DNA of 64,000 nt from NCBI GenBank assembly GCA_009838735.1, contig VXQZ01000037.1:22127-86126 (forward strand), given 5' to 3'. Of the stretch, positions 8,251 to 17,168 are shown piece by piece. Each line of letters begins with the position of its first letter. Within the stretch, counting starts at the first letter, position 1. The stretch is from Chloroflexota bacterium (GTDB lineage: Bacteria; Chloroflexota; Dehalococcoidia; Bin125). A program made the position numbers and the translations under genes. The notes beneath the pieces are model-generated. The model was not told the origin of the DNA. It ran no database searches and saw only the letters and a list, made by a program, of their open reading frames with translations.

Positions 8251-10185
8251 ATGGCGTCGAATATTGATCTGGTCGGTCCGATCGTCCGAGAAATCCAACG
8301 CCGCTCGCTGGACGAGCCCGACGCGTTCTGGGCCGAGGCTGCAGCTCGGATTCCCTGGTTTCGTGAGTGGGACGAGGTCTTCGAATGGACGCCGGAGGAG
8401 ATTCCCGCATTCCGCTGGTACATCGGCGGCGAGACCAATCTCTCCTACGCCTGCCTCGATGCCCAGGTCGACAACGGCCACGGCGGACGCGCGGCGCTGA
8501 TCGCATTGGACGAGAACGGCGGGCAGCGGGTGTACACCTACGCCCAACTCCTCAGACAGGTCGAGCGCATGGCGGCCTCCCTGCGGGCGATCGGCATCGA
8601 GCGCGGCGACCGCGTCGCCGTTTATATGCCGACCAACTTCGAGGCAATCGCGCTGATGCTCGCCTGCGCCCGGATCGGCGCCGTTCACCTCGTCATATTC
8701 GCCGGCTTCGGCGCCGGCGCGATTGCTGAACGCGTCAAGTTGGCCGAGGCGAAAGCCATCTTCTGTACCGACTCCACCTACCGCCGCGGCCGCAACGTGC
8801 CGCTGGACCACTTCGTTCGCGGAGCGCTGGAGAACGAAGGCGCCGGTGAGATCGTCGAGACGGTCGTCGTAGAACGGCGGCTCGCCGATAGTCCCAATAT
8901 CGGTGGCGACAAGGAGATCAGCTGGGACGACTTCCTCGCCGCTGGAGACGGCGGCGACGGCTCGTGGGCGGCGATGGAAGCGAACGATCCCGCCTACATT
9001 CTGGCAACCTCCGGCACGACGGCCCGGCCCAAACTCTGCGTCCACACGCACGGCGGTTACCCGGTCTGGATTGCGAGCATGGCCGACTGGGTCTTCGACA
9101 TCCAGCCCGAAGATGTCTGGTGGGCGACCTCGGACATCGGCTGGGTCGTCGGACACTCCTACATCGTCTATGGTCCCCTGCTGGCTGGTGCAACGACGAT
9201 CGCGTTCGAAGGCGCGCTCGATTACCCCGACGTCGGCACCTTCTACAAAATTGTCGAGGATCACGGCGTCACAGGCATGTTCACCTCACCGACGGCGATC
9301 CGGCTGCTGATGCGATCCGGGACTGAGCCGGCGGAAGCCGTCGACATGTCCTCGCTGGTCCGAGTCTTCTCGGCCGGCGAAGTCTTGAATCCGCCGGCCT
9401 GGGAGTGGTTCCAGCACGAGATCTTCGGCGATCAGATTCCTGTCCTCGACCACATGTGGCAGACCGAGACCGGTGGACCAATCATCGGCAATCCCTACGG
9501 CATCCAGATGCTGCCGATCAAGCCAGGCTCCGCCGGCATCCCCCTGCCCGGAATCGAGGGCACGGTGCTCGACACCGACGGCGCCGAGCTGGCGGCCGAC
9601 GAGAAGGGCATCTTCGCGATCACGCGCCCATTCCCCGGCCTCACGGCGAGGCTCTGGGGAGAGCCCGAGCGCTATCAGACTGACTACTGGGGCAAGGTGC
9701 CGGGCAAGCAGGTCTACTTCACCGGCGACGCCACCTCGGTCGACGAGGACGGCTACGTCTGGTTCTCCGGCCGCGCAGACGAGATCATCAAGATCGCCGC
9801 GCACAGAATCGGCACGATCGAGGTCGAATCGGCCATCCTCCGACATCCCGGCGCGGCCGAGGCCGGCGTCACCGGCCGGCCCGACGAGCTGCGCGGGGAA
9901 GTCATCTCCGCCTTCGTGGTGCTCAAGGCCGGCTTCGAGCCCGGAGACGAACTCAAGACCGAGATCCTCCAGACGATCCGAGGTGAACTCGGTCCGGTCG
10001 CAGTGATCGGCGAGCTCAACTTCATCGACGCCTTGCCCAAGACACGCTCCGGCAAGATCATGCGCCGCGTCCTCAAGGCCGTCACCCTCGACACCGACCC
10101 CGGCGACATCTCCACGATCGAAGACGAGGGCTCCGTCGAAGACGCCCGCTCCGCCTGGGAACAGATGAAAGCAAGCATTCGGTGA
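8251..10185 (+). CDS. Acetyl/propionyl-CoA synthetase-type AMP-forming acyl-CoA ligase
   Basis: A 644-residue ANL-superfamily ligase with an N-terminal ACAS-type region, ATP-binding loop TSGTTARPK, WWATSDIGWVVGHSYIVYGPLLAGA, the adenylate motif YFTGD, and the C-terminal catalytic lysine in TRSGKIMRR. Length and motifs fit acetyl- or propionyl-CoA synthetases (acid + ATP + CoA to acyl-CoA + AMP + PPi) better than long-chain ligases. The loop has AR instead of the usual GK or GR, a modest variation. It diverges from the carboxyltransferase, so a propionate-to-methylmalonyl-CoA type route is plausible but inferred. The stop overlaps the channel gene start. Confidence 0.88.
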   Translation: MASNIDLVGPIVREIQRRSLDEPDAFWAEAAARIPWFREWDEVFEWTPEEIPAFRWYIGGETNLSYACLDAQVDNGHGGRAALIALDENGGQRVYTYAQLLRQVERMAASLRAIGIERGDRVAVYMPTNFEAIALMLACARIGAVHLVIFAGFGAGAIAERVKLAEAKAIFCTDSTYRRGRNVPLDHFVRGALENEGAGEIVETVVVERRLADSPNIGGDKEISWDDFLAAGDGGDGSWAAMEANDPAYILATSGTTARPKLCVHTHGGYPVWIASMADWVFDIQPEDVWWATSDIGWVVGHSYIVYGPLLAGATTIAFEGALDYPDVGTFYKIVEDHGVTGMFTSPTAIRLLMRSGTEPAEAVDMSSLVRVFSAGEVLNPPAWEWFQHEIFGDQIPVLDHMWQTETGGPIIGNPYGIQMLPIKPGSAGIPLPGIEGTVLDTDGAELAADEKGIFAITRPFPGLTARLWGEPERYQTDYWGKVPGKQVYFTGDATSVDEDGYVWFSGRADEIIKIAAHRIGTIEVESAILRHPGAAEAGVTGRPDELRGEVISAFVVLKAGFEPGDELKTEILQTIRGELGPVAVIGELNFIDALPKTRSGKIMRRVLKAVTLDTDPGDISTIEDEGSVEDARSAWEQMKASIR

Positions 10186-10928
10186 ATGAAGTGCTCAGCT
10201 GGCTTACGCGGCAGCTGAATCGATCTCTGACGACAGCCAGGAATGACCAACTGCGGGCTCGGTGGGAGAGGCGGACCGACCCGTTTCTATTGGCGCTCGC
10301 CGCAGCGATGGTCCCGCTGATTGTCGGGCCGTATGTTAGTGAGCTCTCGGACGCTGTTGAACGCTGGTTTCTCATTGGCGACATCGTCATTTGGGTGTTC
10401 TTTGCAGTCGACCTCGCAGTGAGAATCTGGCTGGCAGAGAACCGCCGTCGGTTCCTGCTTGCCCATTGGGCTGAAGTCCTGATTGTGGTTGTCCCGGTCT
10501 TCCGACCCCTTCGGCTGCTCCGCCTGCTGTTACTCATGCCCCGTATCTCCGAGATTCTGAAGAGGCGCGCCGTCGGTGGATCGCTTGCCGCCGCGCTCAT
10601 TGCAATCGTGCTGGCAACGATCGCTGTCGCCCTGATCGAACAGAGCGGCGGCGGGCAAATCGGCGATTGGGGGACGGCACTCTGGTGGGCATTGGCGACG
10701 ATCACTACGGTCGGCTATGGAGATGTTGTTCCAGAGACTCTGGTTGGCCGCATCATTGGTTCGCTGCTCATGATCGTTGGGATCGGCGTCTTTGGCGTTC
10801 TCACAGCAAACGTCGCTGCCTGGTTCATCGAGAGTGACGATGATGCGCAGCAGCAGATTCTGGACGAACTAAAGTCGATCAGGTCGGAAGTCGAATCTCT
10901 CCGTGAGGATCTCGAACGGAGAGACTAG
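10182..10928 (+). CDS. Voltage-gated-type potassium channel (Kv superfamily)
   Basis: A 248-residue membrane protein with six hydrophobic segments. The arginine-rich S4-like helix is FRPLRLLRLLLLMPR, and the pore loop carries the K+ selectivity filter TVGYGD (residues 176-181) before the last transmembrane helix. The C-terminus (QQQILDELKSIRSEVESLREDLE) is a predicted tetramerising coiled coil. Translation starts at a GTG overlapping the upstream TGA, so expression may be coupled to the ligase, though the two functions look unrelated. Base use is slightly less GC-biased than in the neighbours. Confidence 0.9.
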   Translation: MNEVLSWLTRQLNRSLTTARNDQLRARWERRTDPFLLALAAAMVPLIVGPYVSELSDAVERWFLIGDIVIWVFFAVDLAVRIWLAENRRRFLLAHWAEVLIVVVPVFRPLRLLRLLLLMPRISEILKRRAVGGSLAAALIAIVLATIAVALIEQSGGGQIGDWGTALWWALATITTVGYGDVVPETLVGRIIGSLLMIVGIGVFGVLTANVAAWFIESDDDAQQQILDELKSIRSEVESLREDLERRD

Positions 10929-10948
10929 CGAGTTATGCGAGTCGCCGA

Positions 10949-11938
10949 CTAGAACGGTCGGCCGATTTCTTCGCCGATCTTTCGGAGACGCTCGACTCGT
11001 TGCTCGGTGGGTGGGTGGGTGGAGAAGAACTTGCCCGCGCCGCCGGCCAGGGGGTTGACGATGAACATGTGGTTGGCGGCCTCGGCCGTCTTCATCTCTT
11101 CCGCCGCATAGCGGGACTCCGGCGTCCTGACTCCCTGTTCGAGTTTCATCAAGGCGTAGGCCAGCGCCTCGGGATCACCGCAGCTTCGTGCCCCGGTGTC
11201 ATCCGCTTTGAGCTCGCGCTGGCGGCTGACCGCCATCTGGATCAGCATCGCGATGAACGGGGCGATGATCGCCACGATCAGCGCGCCCGCCAGGTGGCCG
11301 GCGCCGCCTCCGTTGTCGTCCCGTCCGCCCATACCGCCGAACATGAACCCGATGATCAGCATCCATTGGGCCAGCATGCCGACAAACGAGATCACCATTG
11401 CCATCGAGGCGACGATCGTCGACCAGAGCGTGTCACGATTGGTCACATGCGCCAGTTCGTGCGCCATGACGCCGGCCAATTCTCGGCGGGTGAGCAGTCC
11501 CATGATCCCGGTCGTCGCGGCGACAGCCGAGTGGTTGGGATGTCGGCCGGTGGCGAATGCATTGGGAATCGGCGTGTCGATCAGATAGACGGATGGGATG
11601 TGGCGCGGGCAATCTCCCGGTCGGCAGTGACCGGTGCAACGGGCTTCCAGGTGCTCGACCGTGAACTGCGAAAGCAAATCTTGCTTGAACGGCATATTGG
11701 CCTGACAGGCGGCCTGCTCGACGATCCGGTACAGGTCCGGCGCTTCCTGCGCGGTGACCAGTTGGCCGCCCATCATCTTGGGCACCATCGAATGAGAGTT
11801 GTAGTAGCTGTAGAGGTTGATGCCGAGGGCGATCACGGCCATGATGATCAGCCCGATCTCTCCGGCCACCGCGAGACCGACGACCATCATCAGGCCGGCC
11901 ATCAGGACCACGAGGAACATCGTGCGCAATCCGTACAC
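10949..11938 (-). CDS. htpX: Membrane zinc metalloprotease HtpX (M48B)
   Basis: A 329-residue M48 protease for membrane-protein quality control. Two N-terminal transmembrane helices are followed by the zinc site HELAH (residues 160-164), two further helices, and the third zinc ligand in RQRELKADDTGAR. An unusual insertion of about 30 residues containing CTGHCRPGDC (Cys101, Cys105, Cys110) sits where most HtpX proteins go directly from the N-terminal region into the PKVYIIDT-type strand. It may bind metal or form a disulfide. GTG start with an excellent AAGGAGG site seven bases upstream. Convergent with the K+ channel gene. Confidence 0.93.
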   Translation of the reverse strand: MYGLRTMFLVVLMAGLMMVVGLAVAGEIGLIIMAVIALGINLYSYYNSHSMVPKMMGGQLVTAQEAPDLYRIVEQAACQANMPFKQDLLSQFTVEHLEARCTGHCRPGDCPRHIPSVYLIDTPIPNAFATGRHPNHSAVAATTGIMGLLTRRELAGVMAHELAHVTNRDTLWSTIVASMAMVISFVGMLAQWMLIIGFMFGGMGGRDDNGGGAGHLAGALIVAIIAPFIAMLIQMAVSRQRELKADDTGARSCGDPEALAYALMKLEQGVRTPESRYAAEEMKTAEAANHMFIVNPLAGGAGKFFSTHPPTEQRVERLRKIGEEIGRPF

Positions 11939-12040
11939 GAATCGCCTCCTTCGACCGCAGTCTGCGTGCGGGAGTTACGTCGAGATCGTACCATCGTGGG
12001 AGACGGATCGATCCAACAAGCGGGCCGTCAGGAGCGAACC

Positions 12041-12337
12041 ATGCCGATCTACGAATACGCCTGCCGAGCCTGCGGCGCCGAGTGGGAACACTTCACCCGC
12101 AAGATCGACTCACCTGCTCCTGAGTGTGAAGAGTGTGAGACCCAGGGGCAGGTCGAAAAGCTCATTGCCAGATCGGCCTTCATCAAGGACGAGAACACCA
12201 AGATGCGCGAGATGCATCCCAAGTACGCCAAGATGGTCGACGCCGCCTGGGACAAGGCCTCACGCAACGACCCGCTGAGCAAGACCCGCTTCGCTCCGCT
12301 GGTGGACTCGGGCAAACGCGTCCAGGACATGACGTAG
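12041..12337 (+). CDS. FmdB-family zinc ribbon protein
   Basis: A 98-residue protein opening with MPIYEYACRACGAEWE and then CEEC, the FmdB/CxxC-CxxC regulatory zinc-ribbon signature. The C-terminal half is charged and lacks a known domain. FmdB-type proteins are presumed regulatory or zinc-binding, and no reaction is established. The ORF track runs from 11000, but that part is the antisense of htpX; the ATG at 12041 has AGGAGC upstream and begins the conserved family motif. Divergent from htpX, with about 100 bp between them. Confidence 0.87.
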   Translation: MPIYEYACRACGAEWEHFTRKIDSPAPECEECETQGQVEKLIARSAFIKDENTKMREMHPKYAKMVDAAWDKASRNDPLSKTRFAPLVDSGKRVQDMT

Positions 12338-12360
12338 CGCCTGTTCGCGGCGCGCGGGAT

Positions 12361-12560
12361 TTCTTGACCTTTCAGGTTTCAGCGAAACTTTTTTTCTGAG
12401 CGTTTCGCGGCACGATCTCCAGTGTTTTGCGGGACATCGTGAGTGTTGGCTTTCAGCTTTTTTCAGCTTTTTTCAGGTTTCTTCAGGTTGTTTTGTTCGG
12501 ATCTGTTCGGAGATGTTCGGGCTCATTCGCTCGATTGAGCGAACTGGATCGGTCATTCGC
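12361..12560 (+). repeat. Novel dispersed element E, copy B
   Basis: Core ACGATCTCC-AGTGTTTTGCG-GGACATCGT at 12412-12440: an inverted repeat with eight of nine pairs and the same loop as copy A. It is preceded by a T-tract (AACTTTTTTTCTGAGCG) and followed by TTTTTTCAG repeats. Then come decamers TTGTTCGGAT, CTGTTCGGAG and ATGTTCGGGC, phased at 10 bp (12491-12530). It lies in the 384-bp gap between the convergent FmdB and formyltransferase genes. The rest of that gap has no believable ORF. Confidence 0.7.
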
Positions 12561-12692
12561 CGGTCGAATCGGCTGCGGGCGGGTTGTTGCGAGCTGTGAG
12601 GCAGGTTCATCGGCGTGCGCATCTCTTCGCTGTGACTGAGCTGATGCGCACCATCGTATACGGACATGCGTTCTGCAGGTGTCCGCCTGAGG

Positions 12693-12711
12693 TGTCCTGG
12701 ACCACAGGACA
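12693..12711 (-). terminator. Hairpin after formyltransferase-fold gene
   Basis: TGTCCTG-GACCA-CAGGACA is a perfect 7-bp hairpin, ten bases beyond the stop of the minus-strand gene at 12722. No U-tract follows, so it is either a weak terminator or an mRNA 3-prime-end stabiliser. Confidence 0.4.
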
Positions 12712-12721
12712 GAGGAGTGAC

Positions 12722-13666
12722 TCAGTCGGCGGGAGCCGGTTCGAACACGGCGCCGATCTCGACGCCATTGGACGAGGTCCACTCCTGGGCCGGCTGACGA
12801 TCACGTCCGACAGCCAGCGTGCTGACTCGCACCGACTCGCCGTCGCCGCAGACGATGGTCATGCCGCTGCCGTCAATCGCGGCAACCTCGCCGGCAGCGC
12901 CGCCGGAATGGTCTGACCGGGTCGAGCCCAACAGTGTGACCCGCTGACCACCGATTTCGCTCCACGCGCCGGGCGCGCGGTCGGAGCCGCGGATGAAGTT
13001 ATGTACGGTCTGGGCGTCCTGCGACCAGTCGATCCGGGCGATGTCGCCCTCCCAGGGGCCCTCGTAGGTCATGTCGGCTTCGTTCTGGACGTGGCGCGGC
13101 GCCTGCCCAGCCTCGACGAGACTGACTGCCTCCGACATCGTCTCCACGCCGAGCGGGAACAGGTACTCGCGGTAGACGTCGTTGAGCGTGGTGTCGGGAC
13201 CGATGGGGCAGGCGCGCTGCAGGAGGATCGGCCCGGTGTCGATACCCTCGTCGACCCAGAAGATCGTGACCCCGGTCATAGTGTCGCCTTGCAGTATCGA
13301 GTGGTTGATCGCCGATCGGCCTCGGTGCTTCGGGAGCATCGACGGGTGGTACTGGATCGTCTTGAGTGGCGGGAAGTCGAGGACTCTCGACGGGATGATC
13401 TGGGTGACGAAGGCCATCACGTTGAGGTCGGGTTTCGTCGCCTCATACTGCGCGACCACATCCTCATCGACGACACCGCGGCGCTGCCAGCGTCGCGGTT
13501 GTACCAGCGTGATACTCGCGTCGCGAGCGGCTTGAGCCAGCGGGTCGGGCCGGCCGCCTTCGCGCTCGGGCGGGGTAAACACGCCGACGATCTCGTGACC
13601 GTCGTCAACCAGTCGCTCGAAGACGGCCGCTCCAAACGGCGCCTGTCCAATCAGTGCGATACGCAT
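12722..13666 (-). CDS. Formyltransferase-fold protein resembling the 10-formyl-THF hydrolase domain of FDH
   Basis: A 314-residue protein that tracks the N-terminal hydrolase domain of 10-formyltetrahydrofolate dehydrogenase: MRIALIGQAPFG, YHPSMLPKHRGRSAINHSILQGD, TIFWVDEGIDTGPILLQ and IRGSDRAPGAW. His107 and Asp143 match the catalytic His/Asp of that domain. It lacks the carrier and aldehyde-dehydrogenase parts, and it is unlike housekeeping Fmt in this region. The likely role is formyl transfer or hydrolysis using 10-formyl-THF. Formate-THF ligase, which makes 10-formyl-THF, is encoded at 57834-59465. Fmt-like modification of another substrate is the alternative. Confidence 0.8.
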   Translation of the reverse strand: MRIALIGQAPFGAAVFERLVDDGHEIVGVFTPPEREGGRPDPLAQAARDASITLVQPRRWQRRGVVDEDVVAQYEATKPDLNVMAFVTQIIPSRVLDFPPLKTIQYHPSMLPKHRGRSAINHSILQGDTMTGVTIFWVDEGIDTGPILLQRACPIGPDTTLNDVYREYLFPLGVETMSEAVSLVEAGQAPRHVQNEADMTYEGPWEGDIARIDWSQDAQTVHNFIRGSDRAPGAWSEIGGQRVTLLGSTRSDHSGGAAGEVAAIDGSGMTIVCGDGESVRVSTLAVGRDRQPAQEWTSSNGVEIGAVFEPAPAD

Positions 13667-13707
13667 GTGGCGTCCTCCCCTGTTTCAACACGGCCGGATC
13701 GGGCCTG

Positions 13708-14178
13708 TCAGTCTGTTGCGCGCCAGATTCGCGGCCGCTTGCTTGCGATGATGTCGTTGAACGTAGTGATCGAGATTCTTCTCAGGGCAATCTTGATGAG
13801 TGCGGGAGCGCGTAAGTCGGGACCGAAGAAATCGTCGACGGCATAGGGAAAATGCGCCGCGACGGCGGCGATTTCGGCTTCGTCCTCGGTGACGTCGGCG
13901 ACGCCGGTGAGATTGAGATGGTGAAAGTCCACGCTCCAGTGGAGCAACTCGACCCGTTCGTTGGTGCGTATCTGTTCCAGCTTCGGCGTCTGCACGGAGG
14001 TCAGCACGTAGGCATGCAATCCCACGTAGGCGGGCGCGACAGGGCGCACATGAGGCTGCAGGCCCTCGGTGGTCGCCAACAGCCCGATCGGCGCGCTCTT
14101 GATGATTTCCTGCGCCTCCGGCCAGAAGTCAGGCAAGCCGGAGACTGCCTCGACCGGCCGATCCAGTTCTTGCGTCAC
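13708..14178 (-). CDS. Pyridoxamine 5-phosphate oxidase-like flavin-binding protein
   Basis: A 156-residue split-barrel protein: IGLLATTEGLQPHVRPVAPAYVG, then a strand pattern ending in the IALRRISITTFND region, typical of PPOX-class FMN- or F420-binding proteins. These often reduce or bind small electrophiles; the substrate here is unknown. GTG start with GGAGG six bases upstream. It lies between the formyltransferase-fold gene and an ABC transporter on the same strand, with about 40-60 bp gaps and no clear functional link. Confidence 0.7.
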   Translation of the reverse strand: MTQELDRPVEAVSGLPDFWPEAQEIIKSAPIGLLATTEGLQPHVRPVAPAYVGLHAYVLTSVQTPKLEQIRTNERVELLHWSVDFHHLNLTGVADVTEDEAEIAAVAAHFPYAVDDFFGPDLRAPALIKIALRRISITTFNDIIASKRPRIWRATD

Positions 14179-14235
14179 GTGGCCTCCGAAACGCGCACGA
14201 TGACGGGCGCGCGGATGTTGATCGCAGGGTAACTG

Positions 14236-14982
<747 letters not shown>

Positions 14983-14992
14983 CTGACGGTCC

Positions 14993-16204
14993 TCATTCGT
15001 AGCGCAGGGCGATGATCGGGTCGACCTGCACCGCTCGCCAGGCTGGCATCAGCGCCGCGACCATCGAACAGAGGCTGAGGATTCCTGCGGCGCCCCACTC
15101 GATCTCCCGTGAACGCAGACCGGCAGCATCGGGACCGAGCGCCTTGCTGATCACCACCCTCGACATCGGCACGCCGACCATCGACCCGGCAACGGCAAAG
15201 CCAGCCGACTCCGACAGAATCAGTGAGAGCAACGCTCGACGAGGCGCACCGATCGCCCGGAGCGTGCCCAGTTCGCGAGTTCGCTCGAGTACGGACACGA
15301 ACATCACGATCGCGATCAACAACGCGGCGACCGAGACCGAGGTCCAGCGAACCACGTCGAAGAGCTGGTTGACCCGATCGAGCAACTTGCGGGCGTTCTC
15401 GGCCAGTTGCCGGTCCGAGATGACCATCAGCTCCTCGTGCTCCGACTCGATCACCGCCTGCAGCGGATCGATGTCCGACGCCCGTTTGGGCGAGATCAGC
15501 AGCGCCGTGACCGAATCGGGAGACTGAAGCACGCACTGCGCGTCCTCCAGCGGAACCAGCACGGCCGAGCGCAGGAGCTGGTTCGTTTCAGGCTCGATGA
15601 TGCCCTGCACCTCGAACTCCGTGCCGCGCACTGAGATCCTGCTACCCAGCGCAGCCAGCGCGAGTGGGCCAACGGGCGTCGGAACCTCGGTGGTCGCGCT
15701 GGCGGCCCGGGCGAAATGGCGCGCGGCCAGGACGCCCAGAATGGCCGGCGGTGCGTGGCCGGTTCCGTTCTGCGAGGGAAATCGGCACCGGCCGGCGATG
15801 GCGTCTGCGCCGTTGAGGAAGACGTCCTCCTTGCCTGGTTCAATGCCGACGAGCAGCGCCTCCGGCGGCGCCGTCGGGTATGGCGGCGGCGCCAGCGCAG
15901 CAAACGACACTTTCGTCGACCGCTCCTGGTCCACTGCCGGTCGAGAGATTACGTCGTTCGCCTCGGCCATTGAGATGGTGGAGGAAATCGGCGGCCATTC
16001 GATCCCCGAGAGTCCGGTCAGGCCGCGCGACTGGACGAAGAGCACGCCGGTGAATCGCTGCACCTGGAGATCGAGGTCTTCTGTGATGAATCGCATCACC
16101 GTGGTCACCACGATGTAGAGGTTGACGCAGACGCCGAAGCCGAGGACGGTCAACGCGCTGCGGAGCTTCTTGGTCAGCAGCTGTTGGACGGCGAGCGTGA
16201 ACAT
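14993..16204 (-). CDS. MacB/FtsX-type ABC transporter permease
   Basis: A 403-residue permease with the MacB layout: one N-terminal transmembrane helix, a periplasmic domain of about 200 residues, and three C-terminal helices. The FtsX-type motif RTRELGTLRAIGAPRRALLSLILSESAGFA and the ending PIIALRYE support this. The gene lies directly upstream of the ATPase in the same operon. The periplasmic domain (SIRG, TEVPTPVGPLAL) has no recognisable special module. The likely role is export of, or extraction from the membrane of, a lipoprotein, peptide or small molecule; the substrate is unknown. Confidence 0.88.
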   Translation of the reverse strand: MFTLAVQQLLTKKLRSALTVLGFGVCVNLYIVVTTVMRFITEDLDLQVQRFTGVLFVQSRGLTGLSGIEWPPISSTISMAEANDVISRPAVDQERSTKVSFAALAPPPYPTAPPEALLVGIEPGKEDVFLNGADAIAGRCRFPSQNGTGHAPPAILGVLAARHFARAASATTEVPTPVGPLALAALGSRISVRGTEFEVQGIIEPETNQLLRSAVLVPLEDAQCVLQSPDSVTALLISPKRASDIDPLQAVIESEHEELMVISDRQLAENARKLLDRVNQLFDVVRWTSVSVAALLIAIVMFVSVLERTRELGTLRAIGAPRRALLSLILSESAGFAVAGSMVGVPMSRVVISKALGPDAAGLRSREIEWGAAGILSLCSMVAALMPAWRAVQVDPIIALRYE

Positions 16205-16247
16205 CGAGGACAGCGTATCGCGCGATTGCGCGCGAGCTTGTGCAAGC

Positions 16248-17087
16248 TCAGCTGCCGACGAAGATGCCGCCGTCGGGATGCAGGATCTGCCCGGTGATGT
16301 AGCCGGCCTGGTCGCTGAGCAGGAACAGGGCCGCTTCGGCGATGTCCGCCGGCTCGCCCAGTCGATTCAGCGGGATCGCCTCGATTCGCCGCTGGCGTCG
16401 CTCTTCATCGGTGGTTACAGCGAGCGTCATCGGCGTGTCGATCAGTCCCGGAGCAACGGTGTTGACTCGGATGTTGGACGGAGCAAGTTCGAGCGCGATG
16501 CAGCGCGTCATCATCCAGACGCCGGCCTTGGAGACGCAGTAATCGGCCATGCCGCGGATGGGCGCCTTGGCTGCGCCGGATGAGATGTTGACGATCGATC
16601 CGCCTTCTCCCTGGGCCAGCATCACTCGCGCGACCGCTCGGTTGGTCAGCATGACGCCGTTCAGATTGACGGCCAAGACTTTCTCCCAGTACTCGACCGG
16701 CTTGTGAATCACATACCGATGCGCCCCACCGAGCAGTGGTTCGCCCTCCGTCACCTCGCCTGAGACATAGCCCGCATGCGAAATGCCCGCCGCGGCGATG
16801 CACAGATCGAGCCGACCGAAGCTGTCCAGTGCGGCTTGCGCCATGGCGTCGCAATCGGCCTCCCGAGTCACATCTCCCCCGATATACACCGCCTGCCCGC
16901 CCGCCTGCTCAACCAACGCCACGGTTTCCGAGCCGCGATCGTCGTCGGGCAGTCCGGCGACAACCACCGACGCTCCCTCGCGCGCCAGCCGGATCGACGA
17001 CTCCCGGCCCATCCCGCTCGCGCCGCCGGTGACGAGGGCGACTTTGCCCTGGAACCGATCCATCGACTGTTCAGGTGGCACTGGCAT
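16248..17087 (-). CDS. Short-chain dehydrogenase/reductase
   Basis: A 279-residue classical SDR: cofactor motif TGGASGMG near residue 20, NAG-equivalent AAAGISHAG, catalytic Ser in NISSGAAKA, and Tyr/Lys in YCVSKAG. It ends with the GQILHPDGG signature. The start at 17087 has GAGGAG eight bases upstream. A close paralogue lies at 22095-22922, so a duplication flanks the adaptor operon. The substrate is unknown, but these SDRs often work on hydroxyacyl-CoA, sterol or cyclic alcohol substrates. Confidence 0.87.
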   Translation of the reverse strand: MPVPPEQSMDRFQGKVALVTGGASGMGRESSIRLAREGASVVVAGLPDDDRGSETVALVEQAGGQAVYIGGDVTREADCDAMAQAALDSFGRLDLCIAAAGISHAGYVSGEVTEGEPLLGGAHRYVIHKPVEYWEKVLAVNLNGVMLTNRAVARVMLAQGEGGSIVNISSGAAKAPIRGMADYCVSKAGVWMMTRCIALELAPSNIRVNTVAPGLIDTPMTLAVTTDEERRQRRIEAIPLNRLGEPADIAEAALFLLSDQAGYITGQILHPDGGIFVGS

Positions 17088-17168
17088 GTGTCCGCTCCTC
17101 GTCCTGCACCGAACCGGTTGGTTCGGACGGCGCGAATGACTCTGACGGCGACAAGATAACGGCTTCCG

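Noticed and set aside
7037-8500. 487-residue plus-strand ORF opposite the carboxyltransferase
   Set aside because: Shadow of a gene with clear family motifs; the product is Arg/His-rich low complexity.
11000-12040. Long open frame fused in front of the FmdB gene
   Set aside because: Antisense of htpX; the FmdB motif starts at 12041 with its own ribosome-binding site.
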